Source: Fodinicola acaciae
Lineage (GTDB): Bacteria > Actinomycetota > Actinomycetes > Mycobacteriales > HKI-0501
Direction: 5' to 3'
Length of the DNA: 64,000 nt
Assembly (NCBI RefSeq): GCF_010993745.1
Contig: NZ_WOTN01000002.1
Coordinates: forward strand, 1,488,001-1,552,000
Part shown: piece by piece, positions 35,756 through 44,230 of the stretch
How positions within the stretch are numbered: position 1 is the stretch's first letter
Layout of the letters: each line of letters opens with the position of its first letter
The notes under the pieces: model-generated
Told to the model about the DNA's origin: nothing
Database searches by the model: none
What the model saw: the letters and a program-made list of their open reading frames with translations, nothing else
Program-made: the position numbers and the translations under genes

Positions 35756-36742
35756 CTACGCGGCGCGGGATGCCAGTAGGCGCCGGTACGACGCGAGGCG
35801 CCGCGGCTGAGCGCCACCGGCATCCACGTACGCGTCCAGAGCACAGCCATCAGCCGCCGACAGATGAGCGCATCCCGGCGGACAGTCGGCGGCCCCCGGT
35901 TCCAGATCGGAAAACGCCGCCAACAGGCTGGCCGCCGACACATGCGCGAGACCGAAGGACCGGACGCCAGGCGTGTCGATCACCCAGCCGCCGGCTGGCA
36001 GCGCCAGCGCGACCGCGGAGGTGGACGTGTGCCGGCCCTTGCCGACCCCGCTCACCACGCCGATCGCCCGGTCCGTGCCAGGCACCAGAGCGTTCACCAG
36101 AGTCGACTTGCCGACGCCGGAATGGCCCATAAGTACGCTCATCCGGTCGGTCAGCTCGGCGGCCAGCGCATCCGGCGGCTGGTCGTGGCGGCACGTGACG
36201 ACCGGCAGCTCCAGGTCGGAGTAGACGCCGACGATCTCGTCAGGCGAGGCCAGATCCGCCTTCGTGAGACACAGCAACGGGTCGATGCCGGCGTCGTACG
36301 CGGCGGCGAGGCAGCGGTCGATGAAGCCGGTACGTGGCGGCGGATCGGCAAGCGCGCTGACGATCACCAGCTGGTCGGCGTTGGCGACCACGACCCGCTC
36401 GTACGGATCGTCGTCGTCCGCCGTACGCCGCAGGACCGACGACCGCGGCTCGATCCGTACGATGCGCGCCAACGCGTCGGGATTGCCGGTCACGTCGCCG
36501 ACGACGCCGACGCGGTCGCCGACGACGACAGACTTGCGTCCGAGCTCACGTGCTCGCATGGCGATGACGGTGGCGCCGTCGACGCGCAGCGTGTAGCGGC
36601 CGCGGTCGACGCCGATCACCAGGCCGCTGGCAGCGTCGGCATGCGCCGGACGCGTGCGCGTACGCGGTCGCGAGGAGCGGCCGGGGCGGGTGCGGACGTC
36701 GTCTTCGTCCAGGTATCGCGCACCCCGGCTGCGTCCGGTCAC
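35756..36742 (-). CDS. rsgA: Ribosome small subunit-dependent GTPase A (RsgA/YjeQ)
   Basis: 328 residues. An N-terminal OB-fold follows a ~35-residue basic stretch. The circularly permuted GTPase order shows G4 (LLCLTKADL) before G1 (LMGHSGVGKSTLVNAL) and G3 (DTPGVRSFGL). The C-terminal zinc knuckle carries DCPPGCAHLSAADGCALD. It aids late 30S maturation. It overlaps the aroA stop by 4 bp, and aroA-rsgA is a familiar actinobacterial gene pair. Confidence 0.94.
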   Translation of the reverse strand: MTGRSRGARYLDEDDVRTRPGRSSRPRTRTRPAHADAASGLVIGVDRGRYTLRVDGATVIAMRARELGRKSVVVGDRVGVVGDVTGNPDALARIVRIEPRSSVLRRTADDDDPYERVVVANADQLVIVSALADPPPRTGFIDRCLAAAYDAGIDPLLCLTKADLASPDEIVGVYSDLELPVVTCRHDQPPDALAAELTDRMSVLMGHSGVGKSTLVNALVPGTDRAIGVVSGVGKGRHTSTSAVALALPAGGWVIDTPGVRSFGLAHVSAASLLAAFSDLEPGAADCPPGCAHLSAADGCALDAYVDAGGAQPRRLASYRRLLASRAA

Positions 36743-38016
36743 GACGCGAGCATCCCGGTCCAGAGCTCGGTGAATTCCGGCAATGTCTTGGAGGTCGTGG
36801 CGACGTTCTCGATCCGTATCCCCTCAACGGCCAGACCGATGATCGCCGCAGCGGTCGCCACCCGGTGGTCGGCGTACGTGCCGAAAACGCCTCCGTGCAG
36901 CGGTTTCGGCGTGATCTTCAGGCCGTCGGCGGTCTCCTCGACGCCGCCGCCGAGGTTGTTGATCTCCACGCGCAGCGCGGCGAGGCGGTCCGTCTCGTGG
37001 CCGCGGATGTGCGCGACTCCGCGCAGCGTCGAAGGCCCGTCGGCAAGCGCCGCCAGCGCCGCGATCGCCGGCGTCAGCTCGCTGACGTCGTGCAGGTCGG
37101 CGTCGATGCCGTGGATCGGTCCGCCGGTCACCGTCAACCCGGTCGAGTCGAGCGAGACGGTGGCCCCCATCTCGGTGAGCAGACCGCGCAGCGCGTCGCC
37201 AGGCTGGTCGGTCGTTGTCGGCCAGCCGGCCACGCGTACGGTCCCGCCGGTCACCAGCGCTGCGGCCAGGAACGGCGCGGCGTTGGACAGGTCCGGCTCG
37301 ATGTCCACGGCGCCGACCTCCAGCGGCCCTGGCGCGACCTCCCAGACGTTTGGCTGGCTGTCGTCGACCTGAGCGCCGGCGGAGCGCAGCATTTGTACGG
37401 TCATCGCGATGTGCGGCGCCGACGGCAGGATCTGGCCGGTGTGCCGCAGCAGGATGCCTTTCTCGTACCGCGGCGCCGCCAACAGCAGGCCCGACAGGAA
37501 CTGGCTCGAGTCGCTCGCGTCGATCGCCACCTCGCGGCCGGTCACCGCGCCGCGTCCGGTCACGGTGAGCGGCAACGCGCCGAGGCAGCCGTCGTCGATG
37601 TCGACGCCGAGCTGGCGCAGGCCGTCGATGAGCATCCCCATCGGCCGCTTCTCGACGCCTTGGTCGCCGAAGAACCGGACCGGGCCGGTGCCGAGCGCGG
37701 CCACCGGCGGCAGGAAGCGCATGACCGTGCCCGACAGGCCGACGTCGACCCGTCCGCCGCCGCTGATCGGGCCGCCGGTCACGCGCCAGTCGGCGCCTGT
37801 GTCGTCGACCTCGACGCCGAGCGTACGCAGGCCGCCGACCATCAGAGCCGAGTCGCGTGCTCGCATGGCGCCACGTAGCACCGCCGGACGCTCTGAGAGC
37901 GCCGCCAGGACCAGGGCCCGGTTGGTCGCGGACTTGGAGCCCGGCAGCCGTACGTCGGCGTCCACGGGGCCGCTCGCGGTCGGCGCCGGCCAGGGGTCGG
38001 TGAGTGCGCTCGTCAC
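36739..38016 (-). CDS. aroA: 3-phosphoshikimate 1-carboxyvinyltransferase (EPSP synthase)
   Basis: 425 residues. The N-terminal DADVRLPGSKSATNRALVL binds shikimate-3-phosphate and PEP; SGTVMRFLPPVAAL, DASDSSQFLSGLLLAAPRY and the C-terminal YADHRVATAAAIIGLAV are the classic family blocks. GTG 38016 begins TSALTDPWPAPTASGPV; the frame stays open further upstream, but homologues start here. It catalyses the sixth step of the shikimate pathway. Confidence 0.95.
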   Translation of the reverse strand: MTSALTDPWPAPTASGPVDADVRLPGSKSATNRALVLAALSERPAVLRGAMRARDSALMVGGLRTLGVEVDDTGADWRVTGGPISGGGRVDVGLSGTVMRFLPPVAALGTGPVRFFGDQGVEKRPMGMLIDGLRQLGVDIDDGCLGALPLTVTGRGAVTGREVAIDASDSSQFLSGLLLAAPRYEKGILLRHTGQILPSAPHIAMTVQMLRSAGAQVDDSQPNVWEVAPGPLEVGAVDIEPDLSNAAPFLAAALVTGGTVRVAGWPTTTDQPGDALRGLLTEMGATVSLDSTGLTVTGGPIHGIDADLHDVSELTPAIAALAALADGPSTLRGVAHIRGHETDRLAALRVEINNLGGGVEETADGLKITPKPLHGGVFGTYADHRVATAAAIIGLAVEGIRIENVATTSKTLPEFTELWTGMLAS

Positions 38017-38160
38017 GCCGCTCAGTCTGCCAGCTTCCTGCCGGGTCGACCCCTGCCAGGCCGTGTTGCTGCCTGTGGCGCGCGGGTCGTCCAAATGATC
38101 ACCATTGTCCGGTCGGCCAGCCGCCGTGGAGTCGAGGCTGCCTCCAACCGGAGGATGCAC

Positions 38161-38280
38161 GCATGGCCACCATGCGTGCGTTCAGCGTCCGCATGGCCAC
38201 CATGCGTGCGTTCAGCGTCCGCATGGCCACCATGCGTGCGTTCAGCGTCCGCATGGCCACCATGCGTGCATCCGGCGCCT
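38161..38280 (+). repeat. Tandem array of a 30-bp unit derived from the family A arm (A4)
   Basis: Three exact copies of a 30-bp unit (38161-38190, 38191-38220, 38221-38250), each GCATGGCCACCATGCGTGCG then TTCAGCGTCC, plus a fourth that diverges after ~19 bp. There are no spacers, so it is not a CRISPR. The first 20 bp equal the left arm of palindromes A1 and A2. It lies in the aroA/SRAP divergent intergenic region (38017-38437). Confidence 0.95.
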
Positions 38281-38310
38281 CGCCGACGACAATTTTTGTC
38301 ACGCGCGCGG

Positions 38311-38392
38311 CCTCTCAACCCACCCCCCACCCGACTCTGGGTGGGGGTTGAGATTGGCAGGTGGGTACGACAGTTTCTCGCCGTAGCGGGTA
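38311..38392 (-). repeat. Family B intergenic element, copy B4 (inverted)
   Basis: Reverse complement of the family B order, with CCCCCACCC-GACTCT-GGGTGGGGG forming a perfect 9-bp stem and the complement of TACCCGCTA at the right end. Unlike the other three copies it does not follow a stop codon on its own strand; it lies 45 bp upstream of the SRAP gene. Confidence 0.82.
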
Positions 38393-38437
38393 GTTCGGTG
38401 ACGTGGTCGTGTCGGTCGGGGACCGTAGGGTGGGGTC

Positions 38438-39151
38438 ATGTGCGGGAGATACGCGACGACGCGGTCGGCGGACGAGTTGAGCACGCTTTTCGATGCGGCG
38501 TTGGCCGACATGGCTCGCGAGCGGCTCCGGGTCTCCTACAACGTGGCCCCGACCGATCCGGTGCCGATCGTGCGGATGTCACATCGCGACCGCGACAACC
38601 CCAAGCGGGTGCTCGACGTCGTGCGGTGGGGTCTGGTGCCGGGGTGGGCCAAGGACCTGCGTACGGGTGCCAAGTTCATCAACGCGCGCGCCGACTCGCT
38701 CGACAACAAGCCGGCGTTTCGCACCGCGTACGCGCGACGGCGCGCAATCGTGCCGGCGGACGGCTGGTACGAGTGGAAGCCGCTGGAGGACCAGCCGGGC
38801 AAGCAGGCCTTCTACATGACGCCGAAGGACGGCTCGGTGCTCGCCTTCGCCGGCCTGTGGGAGGTCTGGGGGAGCGGCGACGAGCGCGTGCTGAGCTGCA
38901 GCGTCGTCACCACCGACGCGGTCGGTCACCTCGCCCAGGTGCACGACCGGATGCCGCTGATCCTCACGCCGGACCGGTGGAGCGGCTGGCTCGCCGCCGA
39001 GGACGGCCTGCTGACCCCGCCGCCGGCGAAGGTCCTCGACGCGATCGAGCTGCGGCCGGTCGGCTCGGCGGTCGGCAACGTGAAGAACAACTATCCGGAG
39101 CTGCGCGACGAGGTGCCGCAGGAGCCGGAGCAGCTGACGCTGGGGTCGTGA
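38438..39151 (+). CDS. SOS response-associated peptidase family protein (SRAP/YedK/HMCES)
   Basis: 237 residues, beginning MCGRYA, so Cys2 becomes the catalytic N-terminal cysteine after Met removal and can form a thiazolidine crosslink with abasic sites in single-stranded DNA. Other conserved blocks are YNVAPTDPVPIV, RWGLVPGWAKD, INARADSLDNKPAF, PADGWYEWK, VTTDAVGHLAQVHDRMPLIL. Full length compared with YedK. No LexA-type operator is obvious in the repeat-filled upstream region. Confidence 0.93.
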   Translation: MCGRYATTRSADELSTLFDAALADMARERLRVSYNVAPTDPVPIVRMSHRDRDNPKRVLDVVRWGLVPGWAKDLRTGAKFINARADSLDNKPAFRTAYARRRAIVPADGWYEWKPLEDQPGKQAFYMTPKDGSVLAFAGLWEVWGSGDERVLSCSVVTTDAVGHLAQVHDRMPLILTPDRWSGWLAAEDGLLTPPPAKVLDAIELRPVGSAVGNVKNNYPELRDEVPQEPEQLTLGS

Positions 39152-39207
39152 TCACAGCGGGAAGATAGCTGCCGGGCGCGGCGTTCTGCTCACCGTAAGG
39201 ACCGAGC

Positions 39208-39216
39208 AGGAGGAGG
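39208..39216 (+). promoter_or_regulatory. Strong ribosome-binding site for the extended SigR form
   Basis: AGGAGGAGG ends 10 bp before ATG 39227, followed by a second in-frame ATG at 39230. It makes translation of the N-terminal extension likely. The weaker GGAG at 39362-39365 serves the internal GTG 39374. Confidence 0.75.
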
Positions 39217-39226
39217 ACGTACGCGC

Positions 39227-39988
39227 ATGATGGCAGCCCCAGAGCGCACGACGGACAACTTGCTGTTGGACACCGTCGAGTGGCCGGTCGTCGTGCCGGC
39301 CGGTCCGGGCAGGGCCGCGCCTGGCAGCGTATCCTCAGCGGGACATGGTGTGCGACAGCCCGGAGATGCCCTGGTGACCGACGAAACCGCTGTGGAGCGC
39401 AATGCTCGCTTCGAGCGGGACGCACTTCCGTTCCTGGACCAGCTCTACGCGGCCGCGATGCGGATGACCCGCAACCCGGCCGACGCCGAGGACCTGGTCC
39501 AGGAGACGTACGTGAAGGCGTTCGCCGCGTTCCACCAGTTCCAGGAAGGTACGAACCTCAAGGCCTGGCTCTACCGGATCCTGACCAACACCTTCATCAA
39601 CTCCTACCGCAAGCGCCAGCGGCAGCCCCAGCAGTCGCCGACCGAGCAGATCGAGGACTGGCAGCTGGCCGCCGCCGAGGCGCACAGCTCCTCCGGCCTG
39701 CGCTCGGCCGAGACCGAGGCGCTGGACCACCTCCCCGACTCGGACGTGAAGGAAGCGCTGCAGGCGCTGCCGGAGGAGTTCCGGCTCGCCGTCTACCTGG
39801 CCGACGTCGAGGGCTTCTCGTACAAGGAGATTGCCGACATCATGGAGACCCCGATCGGGACCGTGATGTCGCGCCTGCACCGCGGTCGCCGCAACCTGCG
39901 CCGGATGCTTGAGCGGTACGCCGCCGAGCGCGGCATCCAGGGCTCCGAGGCCGGTGCCGACCGGGTCGCGTCCGGAGAGGTGTCGTGA
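39227..39988 (+). CDS. sigR: Oxidative-stress sigma factor SigR (with probable long isoform)
   Basis: ECF sigma of the SigR/SigH type. From ATG 39227 the protein is 253 residues; from GTG 39374 ([13 protein letters not shown]) it is 204. Region 2 contains [18 protein letters not shown] and [20 protein letters not shown]; region 4 contains [20 protein letters not shown]. The long form has a near-ideal AGGAGGAGG ribosome-binding site at 39208-39216, and the short form has GGAG at 39362. In Streptomyces coelicolor SigR is likewise made as a stable short and an unstable extended form. It is coupled to the anti-sigma gene by TGATG. Confidence 0.92.
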   Translation: MMAAPERTTDNLLLDTVEWPVVVPAGPGRAAPGSVSSAGHGVRQPGDALVTDETAVERNARFERDALPFLDQLYAAAMRMTRNPADAEDLVQETYVKAFAAFHQFQEGTNLKAWLYRILTNTFINSYRKRQRQPQQSPTEQIEDWQLAAAEAHSSSGLRSAETEALDHLPDSDVKEALQALPEEFRLAVYLADVEGFSYKEIADIMETPIGTVMSRLHRGRRNLRRMLERYAAERGIQGSEAGADRVASGEVS

Positions 39989-40341
39989 TGGACAGCGAAA
40001 GTTCGCGGGGCCGCGCCGACCGGCTGGTCCAGAAGCTGGACGACATCTGCGGCGGCGACCCGAGTTTCGACGGCATCAAGCCGGAGTGCCGGTCGGTGCT
40101 GGAAGAGGTTTATCTCTACCTTGACGCCGAGACCGACGACGCCTCGCGGTCGCGGATCCGCGAGCACCTGGATGACTGCTCGCCGTGCCTGCGCGAGTTC
40201 GGCATCGAGCAGGAGGTCAAGGCGCTGGTGTCGCGCTGCTGCGGCGGCGACCGCGCGCCGGAAAGCCTGAAAGTGCGGTTGAAACTCAAGCTGCGCGAGG
40301 TCGTGATCGAGGCCGACCGCCGCGAATACCGCGCGGAATAA
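39988..40341 (+). CDS. rsrA: Zinc-containing redox anti-sigma factor RsrA
   Basis: 117 residues. The ZAS signature is intact: Cys34 (KPECRSVLEEVYLYLD), then His60, Cys64 and Cys67 in REHLDDCSPC, with the same 26-residue spacing between the first Cys and the His as in S. coelicolor RsrA. Under thiol oxidation these cysteines form a disulfide, zinc is lost and SigR is freed. ATG 39988 overlaps the sigR stop; the adjacent GTG 39985 is an alternative. Confidence 0.94.
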   Translation: MDSESSRGRADRLVQKLDDICGGDPSFDGIKPECRSVLEEVYLYLDAETDDASRSRIREHLDDCSPCLREFGIEQEVKALVSRCCGGDRAPESLKVRLKLKLREVVIEADRREYRAE

Positions 40342-40370
40342 CGAAAACCCGGGCAAGGCCCGGGTTTTCG
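40342..40370. terminator. Bidirectional intrinsic terminator after rsrA
   Basis: Perfect 13-bp stem CGAAAACCCGGGC (40342-40354), loop AAG, complement 40358-40370. A4 on one side and T4 on the other give U-tracts for both convergent transcripts (rsrA and the minus-strand gene ending at 40372). Confidence 0.92.
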
Positions 40371-40371
40371 G

Positions 40372-41652
40372 CTAGATTGTCGGAGCCTGTACGCCCGGCG
40401 GAGTCGGCACCTGCTTCCAGCTGATGCCGTCCTGCGACACCATCCAGATGTTCTTCGGACTTCCCACGTCGCTCCAGCGAAACGAGACGTACGTTCCGGT
40501 CGCCGTACGCACCGGAAGCTCGGTGGGACACGGTGCTGCCAGTGGCGTGAACGTCTTTCCGTTGTCTGTGCTGCGGGCCAAGGGCAGCGTGTTCGTCGTA
40601 CCACCACCGGTCAGAAACGAACCGTCGGCCAGGGCCAGGGCGTTGGACAGTTCGCCGTTCTGCGCCGGGATCATCCGGGCCACGGCCGTCGCCTTCTGCC
40701 AGGTCGCACCACCGTCCGCAGTGTGGAACAGCATCGACTTGCCCTTCGGGCCGACCGTGATGCCGACCGCGTAGCCGTTGCGTCCGTCGTCGCTGTCCAC
40801 CGAGACGAGCGGCTCGGTGTCGGACATCTCGGTGAAGTCGGTGCCCTTGCCGGCGTCCTGGGGCAGCACGTGGAACGGCACCCACGTCACACCGCGGTCA
40901 TGGCTGACCACCGTGCCGCCGCGGCACTCCAACCAGATCGAGCCGTCCGCGGGTTGACCGGTGTACGTTGTGTAACAGTTCTTCGGCGCGGATGACATGC
41001 CGTGCATGCCACCGTCGGCGGGATTGATGACGATCGGCACTGGTTCGGTCGTATTGGAATGCTCTCTGGCGACCTGTGGGATCTGGTTTGCTGAAAGCAC
41101 CACCCAGCCGTCCGGAACTTTCTCCACTGGCGCACCAAAATCCGGCCGCTGTGTCCAACTGCTGCCGCCGTCATGACTGATCAGAGACTCGACGACGATC
41201 GTGTCCTGATCCAGGACCAGGAGGCTCATCTGCAGTGTGGCCACCCCGGTCGTCGGATCCGTCGGCACCGTGATCGGCAGCCCGTGGGTCGTCCAGGTCT
41301 GTCCGCCGTCGGACGTGCGAGCCAACAGAAGCTTTCCGCTCCCGGCCTGAGCCTGAATCAGCGCGTAGCTGATCGTATTGTCGACCGGAGCGGTTTGCAG
41401 GGCTCTGGATCCGGCGGGAAACGGTTGGTCGTACTCGGGGCCGGTCAGCGGGTCGTGCTTGTTTTCGTTGTGCGTCAAGGCATACGCACCGCTGGAAACC
41501 AACGCGATGACAGCCACGACCGCGGCAGCGCCGACCGCGGCCTGCGTACGGTTGCGCCGCCGCGCGTTGCGCGCGATTTCCTCGATCGGCATGGGCGGCG
41601 CCATCCGCTGGTCGATTTCCGCGCGTACGTTGGCGAAGTCGAGGTCATTCAT
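40372..41652 (-). CDS. Single-pass membrane protein with BNR/sialidase-like repeats, partner of ECF sigma
   Basis: 426 residues. A cytoplasmic N-terminus of ~40 residues (DFANVRAEIDQRMAPPMPIE), one helix (AAVGAAAVVAVIALVSSGAY), then an extracytoplasmic domain with repeated Asp-box motifs (SDGGQTWTTHG, HDGGSSWTQR, HDRGVTWVPF, ADGGATWQKA, STDNGKTFTPL), which predicts a beta-propeller. It overlaps the upstream ECF sigma gene by 8 bp. A regulatory (anti-sigma-like) role is inferred from gene order and topology; no recognised anti-sigma motif is visible. Confidence 0.72.
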   Translation of the reverse strand: MNDLDFANVRAEIDQRMAPPMPIEEIARNARRRNRTQAAVGAAAVVAVIALVSSGAYALTHNENKHDPLTGPEYDQPFPAGSRALQTAPVDNTISYALIQAQAGSGKLLLARTSDGGQTWTTHGLPITVPTDPTTGVATLQMSLLVLDQDTIVVESLISHDGGSSWTQRPDFGAPVEKVPDGWVVLSANQIPQVAREHSNTTEPVPIVINPADGGMHGMSSAPKNCYTTYTGQPADGSIWLECRGGTVVSHDRGVTWVPFHVLPQDAGKGTDFTEMSDTEPLVSVDSDDGRNGYAVGITVGPKGKSMLFHTADGGATWQKATAVARMIPAQNGELSNALALADGSFLTGGGTTNTLPLARSTDNGKTFTPLAAPCPTELPVRTATGTYVSFRWSDVGSPKNIWMVSQDGISWKQVPTPPGVQAPTI

Positions 41653-42175
41653 CCGTCTCTCCAAGAATCTCGGCCAGGGCCGCGCGTCCTCTCGACAGCC
41701 GCGCTTTCACGGTGCCGGTGGGAATCCCGAGGGTTTTGCTGATGTCTTCGACGGAGAGGTCAGCCAGATAGAACATGCCGAGCGTCTCGCGACTCGCTGG
41801 CGGCAGCTGTTTCATCGCGGCGAGTACGGCAATCCGGTCGAGGCCCGGCGCGGCGACCGCCTCCGGCGGTCTTTCCTTGCGCAGAAACCGGTCCATCCAC
41901 ACACGCCGGCGAAACCGCCGTCTGGCGAGGTTGAGCGCGACGGTACGCAGCCAGGCTTCCGGGTCGTCGGCGTCGCGCACCTTGTGCGGCCGGGACATCG
42001 CGATGGTGAACGCGTCGTGCACGATGTCCTGCGCCTCGCCGAGGTGGCCGGTCAGGCCGTACACGCTGCGGACCAGCCGCTGGTAGGCGACCCGATAGAG
42101 CTCCTCCACCGCCGCCCGGCCGCTGTTCACTCGCACAGTGTCGGCTATCGGCAGGTCCGCCGCGGTTGCTTCCAT
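41645..42175 (-). CDS. ECF RNA polymerase sigma factor
   Basis: 176 residues. Region 2 spans YQRLVRSVYGLTGHLGEAQ, IVHDAFTIAMSRPHKVRDAD and PEAWLRTVALNLARRRFRRR; region 4 spans LADLSVEDISKTLGIPTG and TVKARLSRGRAALAE. The short linker and small size fit the SigE-like actinobacterial ECF group. ATG 42175. It is translated first in a two-gene unit with the propeller membrane protein, which probably controls its activity. Confidence 0.87.
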   Translation of the reverse strand: MEATAADLPIADTVRVNSGRAAVEELYRVAYQRLVRSVYGLTGHLGEAQDIVHDAFTIAMSRPHKVRDADDPEAWLRTVALNLARRRFRRRVWMDRFLRKERPPEAVAAPGLDRIAVLAAMKQLPPASRETLGMFYLADLSVEDISKTLGIPTGTVKARLSRGRAALAEILGETDE

Positions 42176-42219
42176 GCGGGGACAGAGACCTGGCTCCGCG
42201 ACGGGGTTGCGTCGAAACG

Positions 42220-42268
42220 CCGCAGGGCCTCCCTACGTGCACCCCATGCACGTAGGGAGGCCCTGCGG
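42220..42268. terminator. Perfect 22-bp-stem palindrome, family D copy 2
   Basis: Arms 42220-42241 and 42247-42268 are exact complements around CCCCA, and the outer 14 bp match the hairpin at 29625-29673. It ends 8 bp before the stop of the bL37 gene (minus strand), and so probably terminates that short transcript ahead of the ECF sigma gene. Confidence 0.82.
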
Positions 42269-42276
42269 ACCGAAGG

Positions 42277-42351
42277 TCAGGAGTTGGGCCTGCGGCCGTG
42301 GTTGGCCTTCTTGTTCTTGCGCGCCTTCTTCTTGCGGGCCTTCTTCGCCAC
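42277..42351 (-). CDS. Ribosomal protein bL37, 24 residues
   Basis: A tiny gene: GTG 42351 to TGA 42277, encoding 24 residues that begin AKKARKKKARKNKK and end ANHGRRPNS. Length, the Lys/Arg-rich N-terminus and the ANHGRRPN ending match the actinobacterial large-subunit protein bL37 first seen in Mycobacterium ribosome structures. GGGAGGAC stands 4-5 bp before the start, a strong ribosome-binding site. It is flanked downstream by a 22-bp-stem hairpin and diverges from the PdtaS-type kinase. It is easily missed because of its size. Confidence 0.85.
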   Translation of the reverse strand: MAKKARKKKARKNKKANHGRRPNS

Positions 42352-42549
42352 GTCGTCCTCCCTTCTCCGAGCGTTCCCACCAGGGTCCCATGCCGGCCGT
42401 ACGGCGTGTATCGGGCCGGCCATGCCGGGACGCATGATTGGATGCAAGCCGGGTGAGCACGAGTAGGAGTGGTGCGATGGCTGAGCAGATCCGGGCCGGG
42501 ATGGGCGACCACCTTCAGGATGGCGGCCCGATCGCCGTGCTGTCCTGAC

Positions 42550-44064
42550 GTGTCCACCCTCCGCGAGCTGGTCAAGCAGCACTCCACGCTGACCGACGAC
42601 GACATCGACCACCTGCACCGGCTGGCGGCCGACTGGCAGCTGCTGGCCGACCTGTCCTTCGCCGACCTGCTGCTGTGGGTCTCCACGACGGACGCCTACC
42701 TGGAGCCGGCGTACCTCTGCGTCGCGCACATCCGGCCGACCACCGGTCCCACCGCGTACCTGCACGACCAGGTCGGCCGGCTGCTGTCGGTGGAGGCCTC
42801 CGCGCATCTGGTGACCGCGGCGACCGCCGGCCGGATCTGGCGGGAGGGCGATCCGGAGTGGATCGACGACATCCCGGCCCGGCACGAGGCGATCCCGGTA
42901 CGCAACGGCGACAAGGTCGTCGCGGTGCTCGGCCGCGACACCAACCTGGCCGCCACGCGCGCGCCCAGCCAGCTGGAGCTGGCCTACCTGCGCAGCGCCG
43001 ACGACCTGTGCCGGATGGTCGCCGACGGCTCGTTCCCGCCGCGGCAGCCGGTGCTGGCCGAGGACACGTCCCTGCCACGCGCCGGCGACGGCGTGATCCG
43101 GCTCGGCCCGGACGGCCGGGTCGACTACGCCAGTCCCAACGCGCAGTCCGCGTATCGCCGGCTCGGCTTCTCCGGCGACCTGCAGGGGATGGAGCTCGGC
43201 CCGCTCACCCACGACCTCGCCGACGACCCGCTGGAAGGCGCTGAGGCCAACGAGCGCATCCTCGCCGCGCTGGCCGGCGCCTCACCCGACCGGATGGAGG
43301 TCGAGGCACACAGCGCCGTCGTGCTGCTGCGTGCGCTGCCGCTGCGGCCGGACGGCGAGAACATCGGCGCGCTCGTGCTGGCCTGTGAGGTCACCGAGGT
43401 ACGCCGTCGCGACCGCGCCCTGCTGACCAAGGACGCGACCATCCGGGAGATCCACCACCGGGTGAAGAACAACCTGCAGACCGTCGCCGCGCTGCTGCGG
43501 CTGCAGTCCCGCCGGGTTACCTCGCCGGACGCGCGGGTGGCGCTGCAGGAGTCGGTACGCCGGGTGTCGTCGATCGCGTTGGTGCACGAGACGCTGTCGC
43601 TGTCGCTGGACGAGACCGTCGACTTCGACAGCATCGTCAACAAGATCTCCGCGATGGTCGGCGAGGTCGCCGGCACCGAGACGACCGTACGGCTGCGCAA
43701 GGAAGGCACCTTCGGCGTGCTCGCCTCGCCGATCGCGACACCGCTGGCGATGGTCGTGACCGAGTTGCTGCAAAACGCGCTCGAGCACGCGTATCTGCCC
43801 GGCCAGAGCGGCGACGTCACGCTGGTCGCCGAACGCGAGGGGGAGACGCTGCGGGTCCAGGTGCTGGACTCCGGCCGCGGCCTGCCGGAGGGGTTCAGCC
43901 TGCAGGCGTCCACCCGGCTGGGGCTGCAGATCGTCCGCACGCTGGTGACCAGTGAGCTCGGCGGGTCGATCGAACTGCGGCCGCGGCCGACCGGCGGCAC
44001 CGAGGCCGCGGTCGTCGTGCCGTTCACCAACAAGGCGGCGCAGACCGAAGTCGAAGTTCTTTGA
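42550..44064 (+). CDS. pdtaS: PdtaS-like cytosolic sensor histidine kinase
   Basis: 504 residues without membrane segments. A GAF-like domain (about 10-150), a PAS-like domain (about 180-290, GDGVIRLGPDGRVDYASPNA), then HisKA_2 with IREIHHRVKNNLQTVAALL (phospho-His) and an HWE/HATPase domain (VVTELLQNALEHAY, LDSGRGLPEGF, STRLGLQIVRTLV). In mycobacteria and Streptomyces, PdtaS phosphorylates the RNA-binding antiterminator PdtaR, whose gene is not in this window. GTG 42550 is the family start. The gene ends at a perfect 15-bp hairpin. Confidence 0.9.
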   Translation: MSTLRELVKQHSTLTDDDIDHLHRLAADWQLLADLSFADLLLWVSTTDAYLEPAYLCVAHIRPTTGPTAYLHDQVGRLLSVEASAHLVTAATAGRIWREGDPEWIDDIPARHEAIPVRNGDKVVAVLGRDTNLAATRAPSQLELAYLRSADDLCRMVADGSFPPRQPVLAEDTSLPRAGDGVIRLGPDGRVDYASPNAQSAYRRLGFSGDLQGMELGPLTHDLADDPLEGAEANERILAALAGASPDRMEVEAHSAVVLLRALPLRPDGENIGALVLACEVTEVRRRDRALLTKDATIREIHHRVKNNLQTVAALLRLQSRRVTSPDARVALQESVRRVSSIALVHETLSLSLDETVDFDSIVNKISAMVGEVAGTETTVRLRKEGTFGVLASPIATPLAMVVTELLQNALEHAYLPGQSGDVTLVAEREGETLRVQVLDSGRGLPEGFSLQASTRLGLQIVRTLVTSELGGSIELRPRPTGGTEAAVVVPFTNKAAQTEVEVL

Positions 44065-44158
44065 GAAAATCGTCAAATGTGACGCTGAGTGAGCGAAATT
44101 ATCGCTGGTCATAACGTAAATGCGCGGCACACATAGGCGTTTCGGCGTACCGACAAAG

Positions 44159-44194
44159 CGAACGACCCGGACCGCCATTGGTCCGGGTCGTTCG
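44159..44194. terminator. Intrinsic terminator between pdtaS-like gene and whiB1
   Basis: Perfect 15-bp stem (CGAACGACCCGGACC, 44159-44173; complement 44180-44194), loop GCCATT, followed on the plus strand by the T-rich TCTGTTCTTG. Serves the convergent genes ending at 44064 and 44231. Confidence 0.92.
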
Positions 44195-44230
44195 ATCTGT
44201 TCTTGTCGAGCCGGGAAACTCGATGCGCGC

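Noticed and set aside
38161-38280. CRISPR-like array of 30-bp repeats
   Set aside because: Units are contiguous without spacers, only four copies exist, and no cas genes are near.
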